64,000 nt of DNA. It comes from an uncultured Rubrobacteraceae bacterium. Lineage in GTDB: Bacteria; Actinomycetota; Rubrobacteria; Rubrobacterales; Rubrobacteraceae. Location: contig CADCVE010000001.1 in NCBI GenBank assembly GCA_902806065.1, positions 248,001-312,000 of the forward strand. The letters run 5' to 3'. The position numbers were made by a program, and so were the translations under genes. Shown piece by piece: positions 21,530-29,747 of the stretch. Under the pieces are notes generated by a model that was not told the DNA's origin, did no database searches, and worked only from the letters and a program-made list of their open reading frames with translations. Numbering within the stretch: position 1 is the stretch's first letter; every line of letters starts with the position of its first letter.

Positions 21530-22536
21530 AGGCTGGAGAGAACAGGGAACTTGGGGACGCTTTGGGGGGACGTGGTGTGCCAGAGGCAGAGTGGGCTTGC
21601 AAGACCAGCATTGGGCGTCCTGTGGCGGAGCCACCCGATGGGGTGCGCAACCCTTTTCAGCGGGACCGGGACCGCATTATTCACGCGAAGGCGTTCAGGC
21701 GTCTGATGCACAAGACCCAGGTCTTTATCTCCCCGGATGATGATCATTTTCGCACGCGCCTCACGCACACGCTGGAGATGATGCAGATCTCCCGCACCAT
21801 CGCCCGCTCTCTGGATCTCAATGAAGACCTTGCCGAGGCTATAGCTCTCGGCCACGATCTCGGCCACACTCCATTCGGTCACACCGGTGAGGAGGCCCTA
21901 TCCCGTGTCCTCGCGAGTCACGCACGCGGCTTCCGCCACAACGAGCACTCCTTGCGGGTCGTCGATGTCCTCGAAAAGGGTGGAAAAGGCTTGAACCTCA
22001 CCCATGAAGTCAGGGACGGCATCCTCAATCATACCGGCAAAGGTTATCCATCTACGCGTGAAGGTGAGATAGTGCGAACTGCCGACCGTATAGCTTATGT
22101 AAACCACGACGTCGATGATGCGTTGCGTGCGGGTGTGATCTCCTGGAACGACCTGCCCGAGGGACCGATCGCCGTGCTCGGCGAGGGTATGAGCACCAGG
22201 ATCGACACCATGGTGCGCGATATGATCGTCACGTCGAGGTATAGGGGAGAGATAGCGCTCTCCGAACGAGTCTATGATGCTCTCATGGAGTTGCGGACGT
22301 GGCTCTTCAAGAACGTCTATCGCAACCCTAACTCACGCGAGAGCCAGAGAGCCGGAAACGTCGTGGCGGCGCTCTTCAGCTACTACCTCGAAAACCCGGG
22401 GGAGCGTGCAAAGAGCGACCCTGACCCTGTTATCGAAACTATAGACTTCGTGGCTGGTATGACTGACCGCTATGCCCTGGCAGCCTATAAGCGTCTATTT
22501 CTGCCCCGGAGCGACGTTATTTCGGGTGGCCATTAA
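21505..22536 (+). CDS. dgt: deoxyguanosinetriphosphate triphosphohydrolase-like protein
   Basis: FRRLMHKTQVF...RTRLTHTLE...LGHDLGHTPFGH. Confidence 0.9.
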   Translation: MASAASGVKAGENRELGDALGGRGVPEAEWACKTSIGRPVAEPPDGVRNPFQRDRDRIIHAKAFRRLMHKTQVFISPDDDHFRTRLTHTLEMMQISRTIARSLDLNEDLAEAIALGHDLGHTPFGHTGEEALSRVLASHARGFRHNEHSLRVVDVLEKGGKGLNLTHEVRDGILNHTGKGYPSTREGEIVRTADRIAYVNHDVDDALRAGVISWNDLPEGPIAVLGEGMSTRIDTMVRDMIVTSRYRGEIALSERVYDALMELRTWLFKNVYRNPNSRESQRAGNVVAALFSYYLENPGERAKSDPDPVIETIDFVAGMTDRYALAAYKRLFLPRSDVISGGH

Positions 22537-22552
22537 TAAGCAGAGGTTCTGA

Positions 22553-25405
22553 CTATCCCGTATTTAGGAGTCCGGAGGAGATGCCCGAGATCGTGAGGAG
22601 GAGGGGATGGGCAATCGCCTCGCGCTCGGGAGAGTCTTCGGGGAGGGAGCGGAAGCGCCGGAGGAGGCTCACCTGTATATAGGAGAGCGGGTCCACATAG
22701 GGGTTGCGGAGACGTATTGAGCGTTGCAAGACCGGGGTGTTATCCAGGAGGTTCTTTTGTTCGGTGATGAGGAGCAGGGCTCGCATGGTTGACTCGTGCT
22801 CCGTGGAGACTCGTTCCCAGAGGCGTGCTCTGATCTCGGGGTCTTCAACGAGCGTTGAGTAGGCTTCGGCGATGCGCAGGTCGCCCTTTGCCAGCGTCAT
22901 CTGCATAAAGTCCACGAGGGTTCGGAAGAACGGCCAATCTCGGTACATCTCTCGCGGGAGTTCCAGGCCCCCTTCTGTCTCTTCGATCAGGGCGGAGAGC
23001 GCGCTGCCCGCGCCGTACCAGGAGGGGAGTAGGAAGCGGTTCTGAGTCCAGGCAAAGACCCAGGGGATCGCGCGTAGACTCTCGACGTTCGGGTCCTCAA
23101 CTCTCTTTGACGGGCGACTCCCGATGTTAATAAGCGACAGCTCTCCTATTGGCGACGCCCCGGAGAAGAAGGTGTAGAAGTCTTCGTTCTCATAGACCAG
23201 GTCCCGGTAAGTCTCGCGGGATGACGCTGAGAGGCGCTCCAGTGCATCCGTCCACTCTTTCTTAGGCTCCCGGGCGCTCTCTTCGGCGCTTGCCTCCAGG
23301 GCCGCGGCGAGTACGGTATCGAGGTTACGCCGGGCGAGCCCCGGCATGCTGTATTTGAACGAGATGACCTCACCCTGTTCGGTGATCCGGATGCTCCCTC
23401 CGACCGTCCCGGAAGGTTGGGCGAGTATGGCGTCGTAGCTCGGCCCGCCGCCGCGGCCTACCGTTCCGCCCCGGCCATGAAAGAGTCTGAGCCTTACGCC
23501 GTGTTCCCGGGCAACGGCACTCAAAGCCTTCTGGGCTTTGTAGAGTGCCCAGTTGCTCGTCACGTAGCCCGCGTCCTTCCCCGAGTCGCTGTAGCCGAGC
23601 ATGATCTCCTGCAGGTTTCCCCGCTTTTCGAGGGCCGAGCGATAGAACGGGTCTCCGAGCAGCCGTTCGAGTACGCCAGGTGCCTCGTCAAGGTCGTCAA
23701 TAGTCTCGAAGAGAGGCGTCACCCCGAGACGGTTTTCCTTACACCGCCCCTCTTCGTCAACCACGAGCAGGCCGCTCCCGCGTGCCAGGAACTGCACCGC
23801 GAGTACGTCGCTGGCCCCGCGAGCCATGCTCAAGATGAAAGACTCGACCGACGACTCGGCCTCGTCCTCAGCCCGCTTGATGTGAACAAAGGTCTCAAGG
23901 ACGTCCCGGCTCTCGTCCGAGAGATCATCAGGGGGAGCATCGTTCGCTGGCGGCTTCTTTAACAGCCGCTGCAGGAGATCCACCTTCCCGGTCTCGTCCA
24001 GGTTCGAGTAGTCCTCGCCCGTCGGCGCCAACAGCTCGGCGACGGCCCGGGCTATCCGGGAACTCTCCTGGCGGACGTCCAGGCGGGCGAGGTGAAAACC
24101 GAAAACGTCTACTTGCCGGATAAAGTCCCTCAACCCGCCCTGTGCGACCCGCTCCCCGCCGTGCCGGAGGAGGCTTCTTCTTACGACTAGCAGGTCCTCT
24201 TTGAGTTCCTCCGCGCTCTTGTAGGCCGCGGGTGATTCGGAGTCTGCAAGCGTCTGCCGCAGGCGGGCGGCTACGAGTAGCATCTTGCGCCGGTAGGGCT
24301 CGTTATTCTCCTGGGTCCTGAACCCGCGGGCCGTCTCCGGCAGTAGCCACTCGTACCGCTCGATGGATCGCTCCAGCTCTTCGGAGATCGCCGCGAGCCG
24401 CAAGGACTGGCTCAGGTGCTCGGCTAGTGAGAGGGCGGAGTCCCGGTGACGGTCCAGGATGAGTTCCCGGTGCAGACCGAGAGCCGTGCCGAGCGTATCC
24501 GGCTTCACGAACGGGTTGCCGTCCTGATCGCCTCCCACCCAGGAGCCGAACTCGAGGACGCGGCCTGGAACCGGAGTGCTTCCGGGGAATTGGCGGGCGA
24601 GTTCGTTTTCGAGGTCCCGGTAAACGTCGAGGGTCGAGGAGATCAAAGGTCTTTCGAAGAAGAGCAGGGTGCGGCGTATCTCGTCTTCTACCTCCGGCCG
24701 CTCGACGCGCAACTCGTCGGTCTGCCACAGAACGGTTATCTCTTCGGCGAGACTGTCCTCCGCCTTTTCGAGCTCCCTGGGAGTGAGGTTTTCGATATCC
24801 AAAGACTCCAGGATATTACCTATCCTTAGGTGTATCAGGCGGATGCTGCGTCTCTGGGTCTCGGTCGGGTGTGCCGTCAAGACCAGGCTTACGTTCAACC
24901 TGCCGAGCAGGTGCTTCATGCCCTCGCCGTCCATGCCTTCGTCTTTGAGACGCGCGATAGCGCCGCGCAGCGAAGCCCTCTGCGGGGGGTTATCCGGCAA
25001 GGACTCGTACTGTCTTCGCCGCCGGATGCGGTGGTAGCGCTCCGCGATATTGATTAGTTGAAAGTACACCGAGAAGGCCCGCACGATCCGCCCGAGCTCC
25101 GCCGGCCTCATGCGTTCTATCCTTGCCCTGAGCCTCTCGTCGAGTCCGGGATCATACTCAAAGCGCAGCCGCCTGCACAGCAGACGGATTTCCTCCTCCG
25201 CCCCGAATAAACCCTTGCCCTCCTGCTCCACGATAACCTGTCCCAGAATGCGCCCAAGCAAGTTGATGTCGCGCCTCAGGGGTTCGTCCTTCGGCTCGAA
25301 GCCGACCCCAGGCGGCAGGTTCGCGAAATCAGGTCGCGAGTTCTCGACTATCTGTTCTCCACGTACGTCCACTCTTTGTAGGTTAACATCGGCACTGTCC
25401 ACCAT
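22553..25405 (-). CDS. ppc: phosphoenolpyruvate carboxylase
   Basis: LTAHPTETQRRSI, GYSDSGKDAGY, FHGRGGTVGRGGGP, C-terminal NTG; start MVDSADVN preferred over 25486. Confidence 0.95.
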   Translation of the reverse strand: MVDSADVNLQRVDVRGEQIVENSRPDFANLPPGVGFEPKDEPLRRDINLLGRILGQVIVEQEGKGLFGAEEEIRLLCRRLRFEYDPGLDERLRARIERMRPAELGRIVRAFSVYFQLINIAERYHRIRRRRQYESLPDNPPQRASLRGAIARLKDEGMDGEGMKHLLGRLNVSLVLTAHPTETQRRSIRLIHLRIGNILESLDIENLTPRELEKAEDSLAEEITVLWQTDELRVERPEVEDEIRRTLLFFERPLISSTLDVYRDLENELARQFPGSTPVPGRVLEFGSWVGGDQDGNPFVKPDTLGTALGLHRELILDRHRDSALSLAEHLSQSLRLAAISEELERSIERYEWLLPETARGFRTQENNEPYRRKMLLVAARLRQTLADSESPAAYKSAEELKEDLLVVRRSLLRHGGERVAQGGLRDFIRQVDVFGFHLARLDVRQESSRIARAVAELLAPTGEDYSNLDETGKVDLLQRLLKKPPANDAPPDDLSDESRDVLETFVHIKRAEDEAESSVESFILSMARGASDVLAVQFLARGSGLLVVDEEGRCKENRLGVTPLFETIDDLDEAPGVLERLLGDPFYRSALEKRGNLQEIMLGYSDSGKDAGYVTSNWALYKAQKALSAVAREHGVRLRLFHGRGGTVGRGGGPSYDAILAQPSGTVGGSIRITEQGEVISFKYSMPGLARRNLDTVLAAALEASAEESAREPKKEWTDALERLSASSRETYRDLVYENEDFYTFFSGASPIGELSLINIGSRPSKRVEDPNVESLRAIPWVFAWTQNRFLLPSWYGAGSALSALIEETEGGLELPREMYRDWPFFRTLVDFMQMTLAKGDLRIAEAYSTLVEDPEIRARLWERVSTEHESTMRALLLITEQKNLLDNTPVLQRSIRLRNPYVDPLSYIQVSLLRRFRSLPEDSPEREAIAHPLLLTISGISSGLLNTG

Positions 25406-25464
25406 TACAGTCCACCGGTAATATTCATACGACGGGATAAAGATCGACACCGGAAAAGGGGCGA

Positions 25465-27315
25465 TTGCGTTTGAGGATCTCTCCACAGAGCATAGAACTA
25501 GTGCGGGAGACCGCGAATATCGTGGAGGTAGCCTCCGAGTTCACCGCCCTCAAAAGACAGGGTGCAAACTACTCCGGTCTCTGCCCCTATCACGAAGAGA
25601 AGACTCCTTCCTTTAGCGTCTCCCCAGAGAAAAACTTCTACTATTGTTTCGGCTGCCAAAAGGGCGGTGACGCCATAAAGCTTGTAATGGAGCTCAAGTC
25701 CCTCCCCTTCGCGGAAGCAGTCTCACACCTCGCCGAACGCTTCGGCATCGAACTCAAGCTTGAAGGACGCTCTCCGGAAGCGGAGAGAGCCGCCGAACAA
25801 CGCACCTCCCTTCGCCGCTCTGCCCACAAGGCCCTCGCCGCCGCTACCGCCTACTACCACAAGTACCTCCTCAAGTCCCCGGCCGCTGAGGAGGCGCGCC
25901 AGTATCTGGAGAGCCGCGGATTTTTACGTTCTACTATAGAAGAATTTCGCTTAGGGTACGCTCCACCTCGTGGGCGTCCGGGCTTCACGCAGGCTGCTCG
26001 GACGGTGAATCTCGGCCGTGAGGCGTTGGAGGCTGCGGGCTTGCTTTCGCAGCGTGGCGGTGAGCGTTTCGTCGACCGCTTGATGTTTCCTATCTCTGAT
26101 CGGCGCGGCAGGATGGTGGGCTTTGGTGCACGTTCTCTGGGGGATGCCAAGCCGAAGTATCTCAACTCACCTGAGACCGAGATCTTCAACAAGCGTTCCC
26201 TACTCTATGGTTTCCCCCAGGTTCTGGAGGCGACGCGTCGGGAGAAGGCGGTCCTCGTCGTCGAGGGCTACACCGACGTTCTCATGCTCTACCAGTCGGG
26301 GATAAAGAACGCCGTTGCAACGCTGGGCACGGCGATGACCGGGCAGCACCTCAAGACTCTGAGCAGCTACGCGGAGAAGGTCTACCTGCTCTTCGATCCG
26401 GATGAGGCCGGTGAGAATGTGCTTGAGAAGGCCTTTTTTCCCGCTGCCGAGTTGAGGCTCGACCTCCGGGTGGTGCGCCTGCCCCAAGACCCGGCCGACT
26501 GGCTCCTTGAGAACCCCGCGCGGGAGTTTCGCGAGCTGCTCTCCGGGGCCTCGTCAGTACTGGAGTATGTCGTCCGGCGAAATACCGACCGGGTTCGCGG
26601 CACCGACGCCGTTGACCGCGCCCGGGCGCTCCCCAAGATAAAGGATTTGGTGCAGCGGATCGAAGACCCCATTCTCAGCCGCGAGGCGCTGCGCCTCGCG
26701 GCCGAAGCGCTCGGGATGGACCCCGGTACTCTTCGTGAGGAGCTTCGCGAGGAGCCCGGCGCACCGAACGTGGCTAATGTTCGCGCCTCCCGCGAAGCCC
26801 CCCCCGCGAGGGTAACGCCGCGGCGTGATCAGCGCGTCCTCTCGGACCCCGTTGTGGAGGCCGGACGCGAGTTACTTGCTCTCATGCTCGCTCGCCCGGA
26901 CCTGTCGGTTCGCGCTCTGCGCGAAGGGATGAAGGCGCCACCTCCTTGGAATGGTTCGGTCATGCTCGGGACCGGGGACTTCGGTGACGAGACGCAGGGG
27001 CGCATCTTCGCTCTTCTGGAGGAGTATGCGAGCGGGGGGGATGGCGCAGGGCCTCACCAAGGGCTCGACCCTATCCTCTCCGACGAGCGAGCGCGCCCTT
27101 TGCTCGATGAGATCTCCGCTCTCCGCGCTGCCGGGGAGCGGCTCTACCCCTCCACCGCTGCCCTACGCGCCGCCTGGTTCAGGCTCGCCGCCATCAAGCG
27201 CGCCGAGGCCAAGCTTCTGACCGAAGACTTCGACGAGAAGTACCGGCTCCACACGGAGGTCAAACTCCTCAACGCCGCCGCCGTGGAGGCGAGCAACCAG
27301 ACTCTCGACTCTTGA
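25465..27315 (+). CDS. dnaG: DNA primase
   Basis: CPYHEEKTPSFSV...YYCFGCQKGGD zinc finger; TOPRIM VVEGYTDVL. Confidence 0.95.
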   Translation: MRLRISPQSIELVRETANIVEVASEFTALKRQGANYSGLCPYHEEKTPSFSVSPEKNFYYCFGCQKGGDAIKLVMELKSLPFAEAVSHLAERFGIELKLEGRSPEAERAAEQRTSLRRSAHKALAAATAYYHKYLLKSPAAEEARQYLESRGFLRSTIEEFRLGYAPPRGRPGFTQAARTVNLGREALEAAGLLSQRGGERFVDRLMFPISDRRGRMVGFGARSLGDAKPKYLNSPETEIFNKRSLLYGFPQVLEATRREKAVLVVEGYTDVLMLYQSGIKNAVATLGTAMTGQHLKTLSSYAEKVYLLFDPDEAGENVLEKAFFPAAELRLDLRVVRLPQDPADWLLENPAREFRELLSGASSVLEYVVRRNTDRVRGTDAVDRARALPKIKDLVQRIEDPILSREALRLAAEALGMDPGTLREELREEPGAPNVANVRASREAPPARVTPRRDQRVLSDPVVEAGRELLALMLARPDLSVRALREGMKAPPPWNGSVMLGTGDFGDETQGRIFALLEEYASGGDGAGPHQGLDPILSDERARPLLDEISALRAAGERLYPSTAALRAAWFRLAAIKRAEAKLLTEDFDEKYRLHTEVKLLNAAAVEASNQTLDS

Positions 27316-27340
27316 AGCTCACCCACTGAAATCGTATAAT
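27312..27340 (+). promoter_or_regulatory. sigma70 promoter TTGAAG-N17-TATAAT for tRNA-Asn
   Basis: -35 at 27312..27317 overlaps the dnaG stop codon; -10 at 27335..27340. Confidence 0.7.
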
Positions 27341-27354
27341 CGACTCGCAAACTT

Positions 27355-27427
27355 TCCCGTGTAGCTCAATTGGCAGAGCATTCGACTGTTAATCGAAGGG
27401 TTGTTGGTTCGAGTCCAACCACGGGAG
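27355..27427 (+). tRNA. tRNA-Asn(GTT)
   Basis: Cloverleaf TCCCGTG...CACGGGA-G; anticodon loop CTGTTAA; CCA not encoded. Confidence 0.95.
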
Positions 27428-27473
27428 CCCGGCTCTCCGCAGAGCGTCGTCGAAGCGCCGGGGGTTCGCCAAA

Positions 27474-27547
27474 GGGCCTATAGCTCAGTTGGTTAGAGCA
27501 TCCGACTCATAATCGGACGGTCCCAGGTTCGAGTCCTGGTGGGCCCA
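27474..27547 (+). tRNA. tRNA with CAT anticodon (elongator Met or Ile2)
   Basis: Cloverleaf GGGCCTA...TGGGCCC-A; anticodon loop CTCATAA; CCA not encoded. Confidence 0.93.
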
Positions 27548-27710
27548 CACCCTTTGATCCCGCCTCACCCCCAAGTATCCACTTGCACCCCTGCAATCCC
27601 CGACCTATTTCTTATCCACCCAATATATAGGCGCGAACGCACCACCATACCCCCAACATATTCCACTCCTAAGCCCGCCCTATATACACATCTACTCTAC
27701 AGGCGCCCCC
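27548..27710 (+). terminator. C-rich, G-poor rut-like segment (possible Rho-dependent terminator)
   Basis: Hand count about 45% C and 10% G over 163 nt, directly after the tRNA pair. Confidence 0.35.
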
Positions 27711-27796
27711 GCCACTAGAGGGTCTGAAGAAGCGTTTCTTTTATTTCTCGGAGGGGTTCCAGTCCCTTAGGGGGAGGGATAAGAGGAGAGAATTGG

Positions 27797-27828
27797 GCTG
27801 TTTTCGGGTGCAAGAGGGGGAAAACAGC
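27797..27828. repeat. 9-bp perfect inverted repeat GCTGTTTTC-N14-GAAAACAGC
   Basis: Read directly; upstream of mraZ. Confidence 0.7.
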
Positions 27829-27874
27829 GGGCCGATTTGCGCATTTTCCGTGCATATGCAAGAATTTCCGCGTC

Positions 27875-27899
27875 GTGGGTCAAAGTGGGACGTAGTGGG
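27875..27899 (+). promoter_or_regulatory. three MraZ-box direct repeats (GTGGG at 10-bp spacing)
   Basis: GTGGG-TCAAA-GTGGG-ACGTA-GTGGG directly upstream of mraZ. Confidence 0.85.
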
Positions 27900-27910
27900 A
27901 GGACGAAGCC

Positions 27911-28351
27911 CTGGCCCTTCTTGGAGAGTATGAGCACACCCTGGATGAGAAAGGGCGGTTGACTCTCCCCTCCCGGCTCCGGTCATATTTCGAGGGTGGC
28001 ATCGTTGTTACCAAGGGGGTTGATCGGTGTTTGTTTGCTTTTCCGCCGGAGGAGTGGGCGGCTTTCAAGGCGAATATAAAGGCCAATGCGGATTTGTCGG
28101 CCAAGGGGCGCCAGCTCAGCCGGATGTTCTTCTCGATGGCATTCGAGGCGGGGTTGGACAGGCAGGGGCGGGTTTTGATCCCGCCGAAGCTCGCTACTTA
28201 TGCGGGTCTAGGACGCGACGTTACGATAGCTGGAGTGGACGACAGGTTGGAGATCTGGGACACCGAGGAATGGAACCGATACGTGACTGGCGCTGACGAG
28301 TCCTTCGCGGACATCATAGAGGAGTTCGCCGGGAGGGACTCCGGCGTTTGA
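27911..28351 (+). CDS. mraZ: transcriptional regulator MraZ; probable CTG start (track start 27959)
   Basis: LALLGEYEHTLDEKGRLTLPSRLR conserved N-terminus lies upstream of TTG 27959; GGGAGG 8 nt before CTG; in-frame TAG at 27893. Confidence 0.9.
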   Translation: MALLGEYEHTLDEKGRLTLPSRLRSYFEGGIVVTKGVDRCLFAFPPEEWAAFKANIKANADLSAKGRQLSRMFFSMAFEAGLDRQGRVLIPPKLATYAGLGRDVTIAGVDDRLEIWDTEEWNRYVTGADESFADIIEEFAGRDSGV

Positions 28352-29307
28352 TGGCGGCCGAACACTACCCGGTGATGTTGGACGAGGCCGTGGCGGCGCT
28401 CGCCCTCGGAGGCGCCGAAAGGGTGGTGGACGCCACGTTCGGCGGCGGGGGGCATGCTCGTGGCATCCTCCGAAGGCTCGGGTCTCGCGGTGCGCTTCTC
28501 GGCGTGGACCGCGACCCCGAAGCGGCGGCGAGGGCGGCGGCGCTCGCGGAAGAGGACCGGCGTTTTACCTTCCGGCCTGGAGCCTACGACGAGGTTCTGG
28601 AGGGCCTCGTCGTGGAGGGTGAGAAGGTAGACGCGGTCCTCTTCGATTTGGGTCTCTCCAGCTATCAGGTTGACGAGGCCGGCCGGGGCTTTAGCTATGT
28701 TCGGGAGGGGCCGCTGGACATGCGAATGGACCCGGAGCGCGGGGCGTCGGCGGCGGACTTCTTGAACGGAGCGGAGGCGCAGGAGATCGCTAACGTCCTC
28801 GTCCGGTATGGGGACGTCCCTCGTGTTGAGGCTCGTCGGGTGGCCAGAGAGATCGTGCGGAGGCGTCCTCTCGGGACCACCGTGGAGCTGTCGGAGACTG
28901 TGAGGGCGGCTGTTGGCTGGAAGGAGAGGGGCGGCAACCCGTCCAAGAGAGTCTTTCAGGCCGTCCGTGTGTATGTGAACGACGAGTTGGGAGGCCTCGA
29001 AAGGGCGCTTGGCGCGGCGGAGAAGCTCCTCGTTCCGGGCGGGCGGCTCGTGGCTATCACGTTTCACTCCGGTGAGGACCGGATGGTGAAGCGATTTATC
29101 TCCGAGCGGGAAGGGCGTTGCGTTTGCCCGCCAGAGCTGCCGGTCTGTTCTTGCGGGGCGCGTCCAATATTTCGCAGAGGCGTCATCCGCAAGCCCTCCG
29201 CGCGTGAGAACGAGGAGAACCCGCGCAGCGGCTCCGCGCGTCTTCGTTCCGCCGTGCGTACCGCAGAGCCGCTCGGCGCCGTGGCCCCGCCGGGAGAAAC
29301 CCTTTAG
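28348..29307 (+). CDS. rsmH: 16S rRNA (cytosine1402-N4)-methyltransferase
   Basis: HYPVMLDEAV, DATFGGGGHARGIL, DLGLSSYQVDEAGRGFSY. Confidence 0.96.
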   Translation: MMAAEHYPVMLDEAVAALALGGAERVVDATFGGGGHARGILRRLGSRGALLGVDRDPEAAARAAALAEEDRRFTFRPGAYDEVLEGLVVEGEKVDAVLFDLGLSSYQVDEAGRGFSYVREGPLDMRMDPERGASAADFLNGAEAQEIANVLVRYGDVPRVEARRVAREIVRRRPLGTTVELSETVRAAVGWKERGGNPSKRVFQAVRVYVNDELGGLERALGAAEKLLVPGGRLVAITFHSGEDRMVKRFISEREGRCVCPPELPVCSCGARPIFRRGVIRKPSARENEENPRSGSARLRSAVRTAEPLGAVAPPGETL

Positions 29308-29747
29308 TGGCCGCGCCGCAGCGGAGGCCGCGGTACCGGACAGACCCGCAGACAATTCAACGGCCGGAGGGTACACCGGGAGAGACTCCGGGGCGGGCGC
29401 CGAGGAGGGCGTGGCGGAGTGGGGCGCGGCGTGGGCGGACATTCTTGGTGCTGGTGTTGGTGCCTGTGTTGTTGATGCTGGGGAGCGTCTATCTACATAC
29501 GGTAGCGACGGGATTCGAGAGGGAGGCCGTTCGGCTGGAGGAGGAGAGGAGCCGGGCCGAGGGCGAGGGGGAGAGGTTAGAGGTAAGGCTCACGGAGCTT
29601 TCGGAACCGGGGAGGATCCGGGTTCTAGCGAGCGATGGTATTGGGATGCGGGACCCAACCGCGGAAGACCTCGAAATATTGGATGGAAGATACGGGGAGG
29701 ACATAGCAGATGGCGGGGGAGAGCAGGAAGAAGAGACGGCCAAATGA
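29307..29747 (+). CDS. ftsL: FtsL-like cell division protein
   Basis: Position between rsmH and ftsI; basic N-tail, one TM, short coiled coil. Confidence 0.7.
   Translation: MAAPQRRPRYRTDPQTIQRPEGTPGETPGRAPRRAWRSGARRGRTFLVLVLVPVLLMLGSVYLHTVATGFEREAVRLEEERSRAEGEGERLEVRLTELSEPGRIRVLASDGIGMRDPTAEDLEILDGRYGEDIADGGGEQEEETAK

Noticed and set aside
27428-27473. Spacer between the two tRNAs as a small RNA
   Set aside because: Only 46 nt, no promoter or terminator; best read as processed tRNA spacer.
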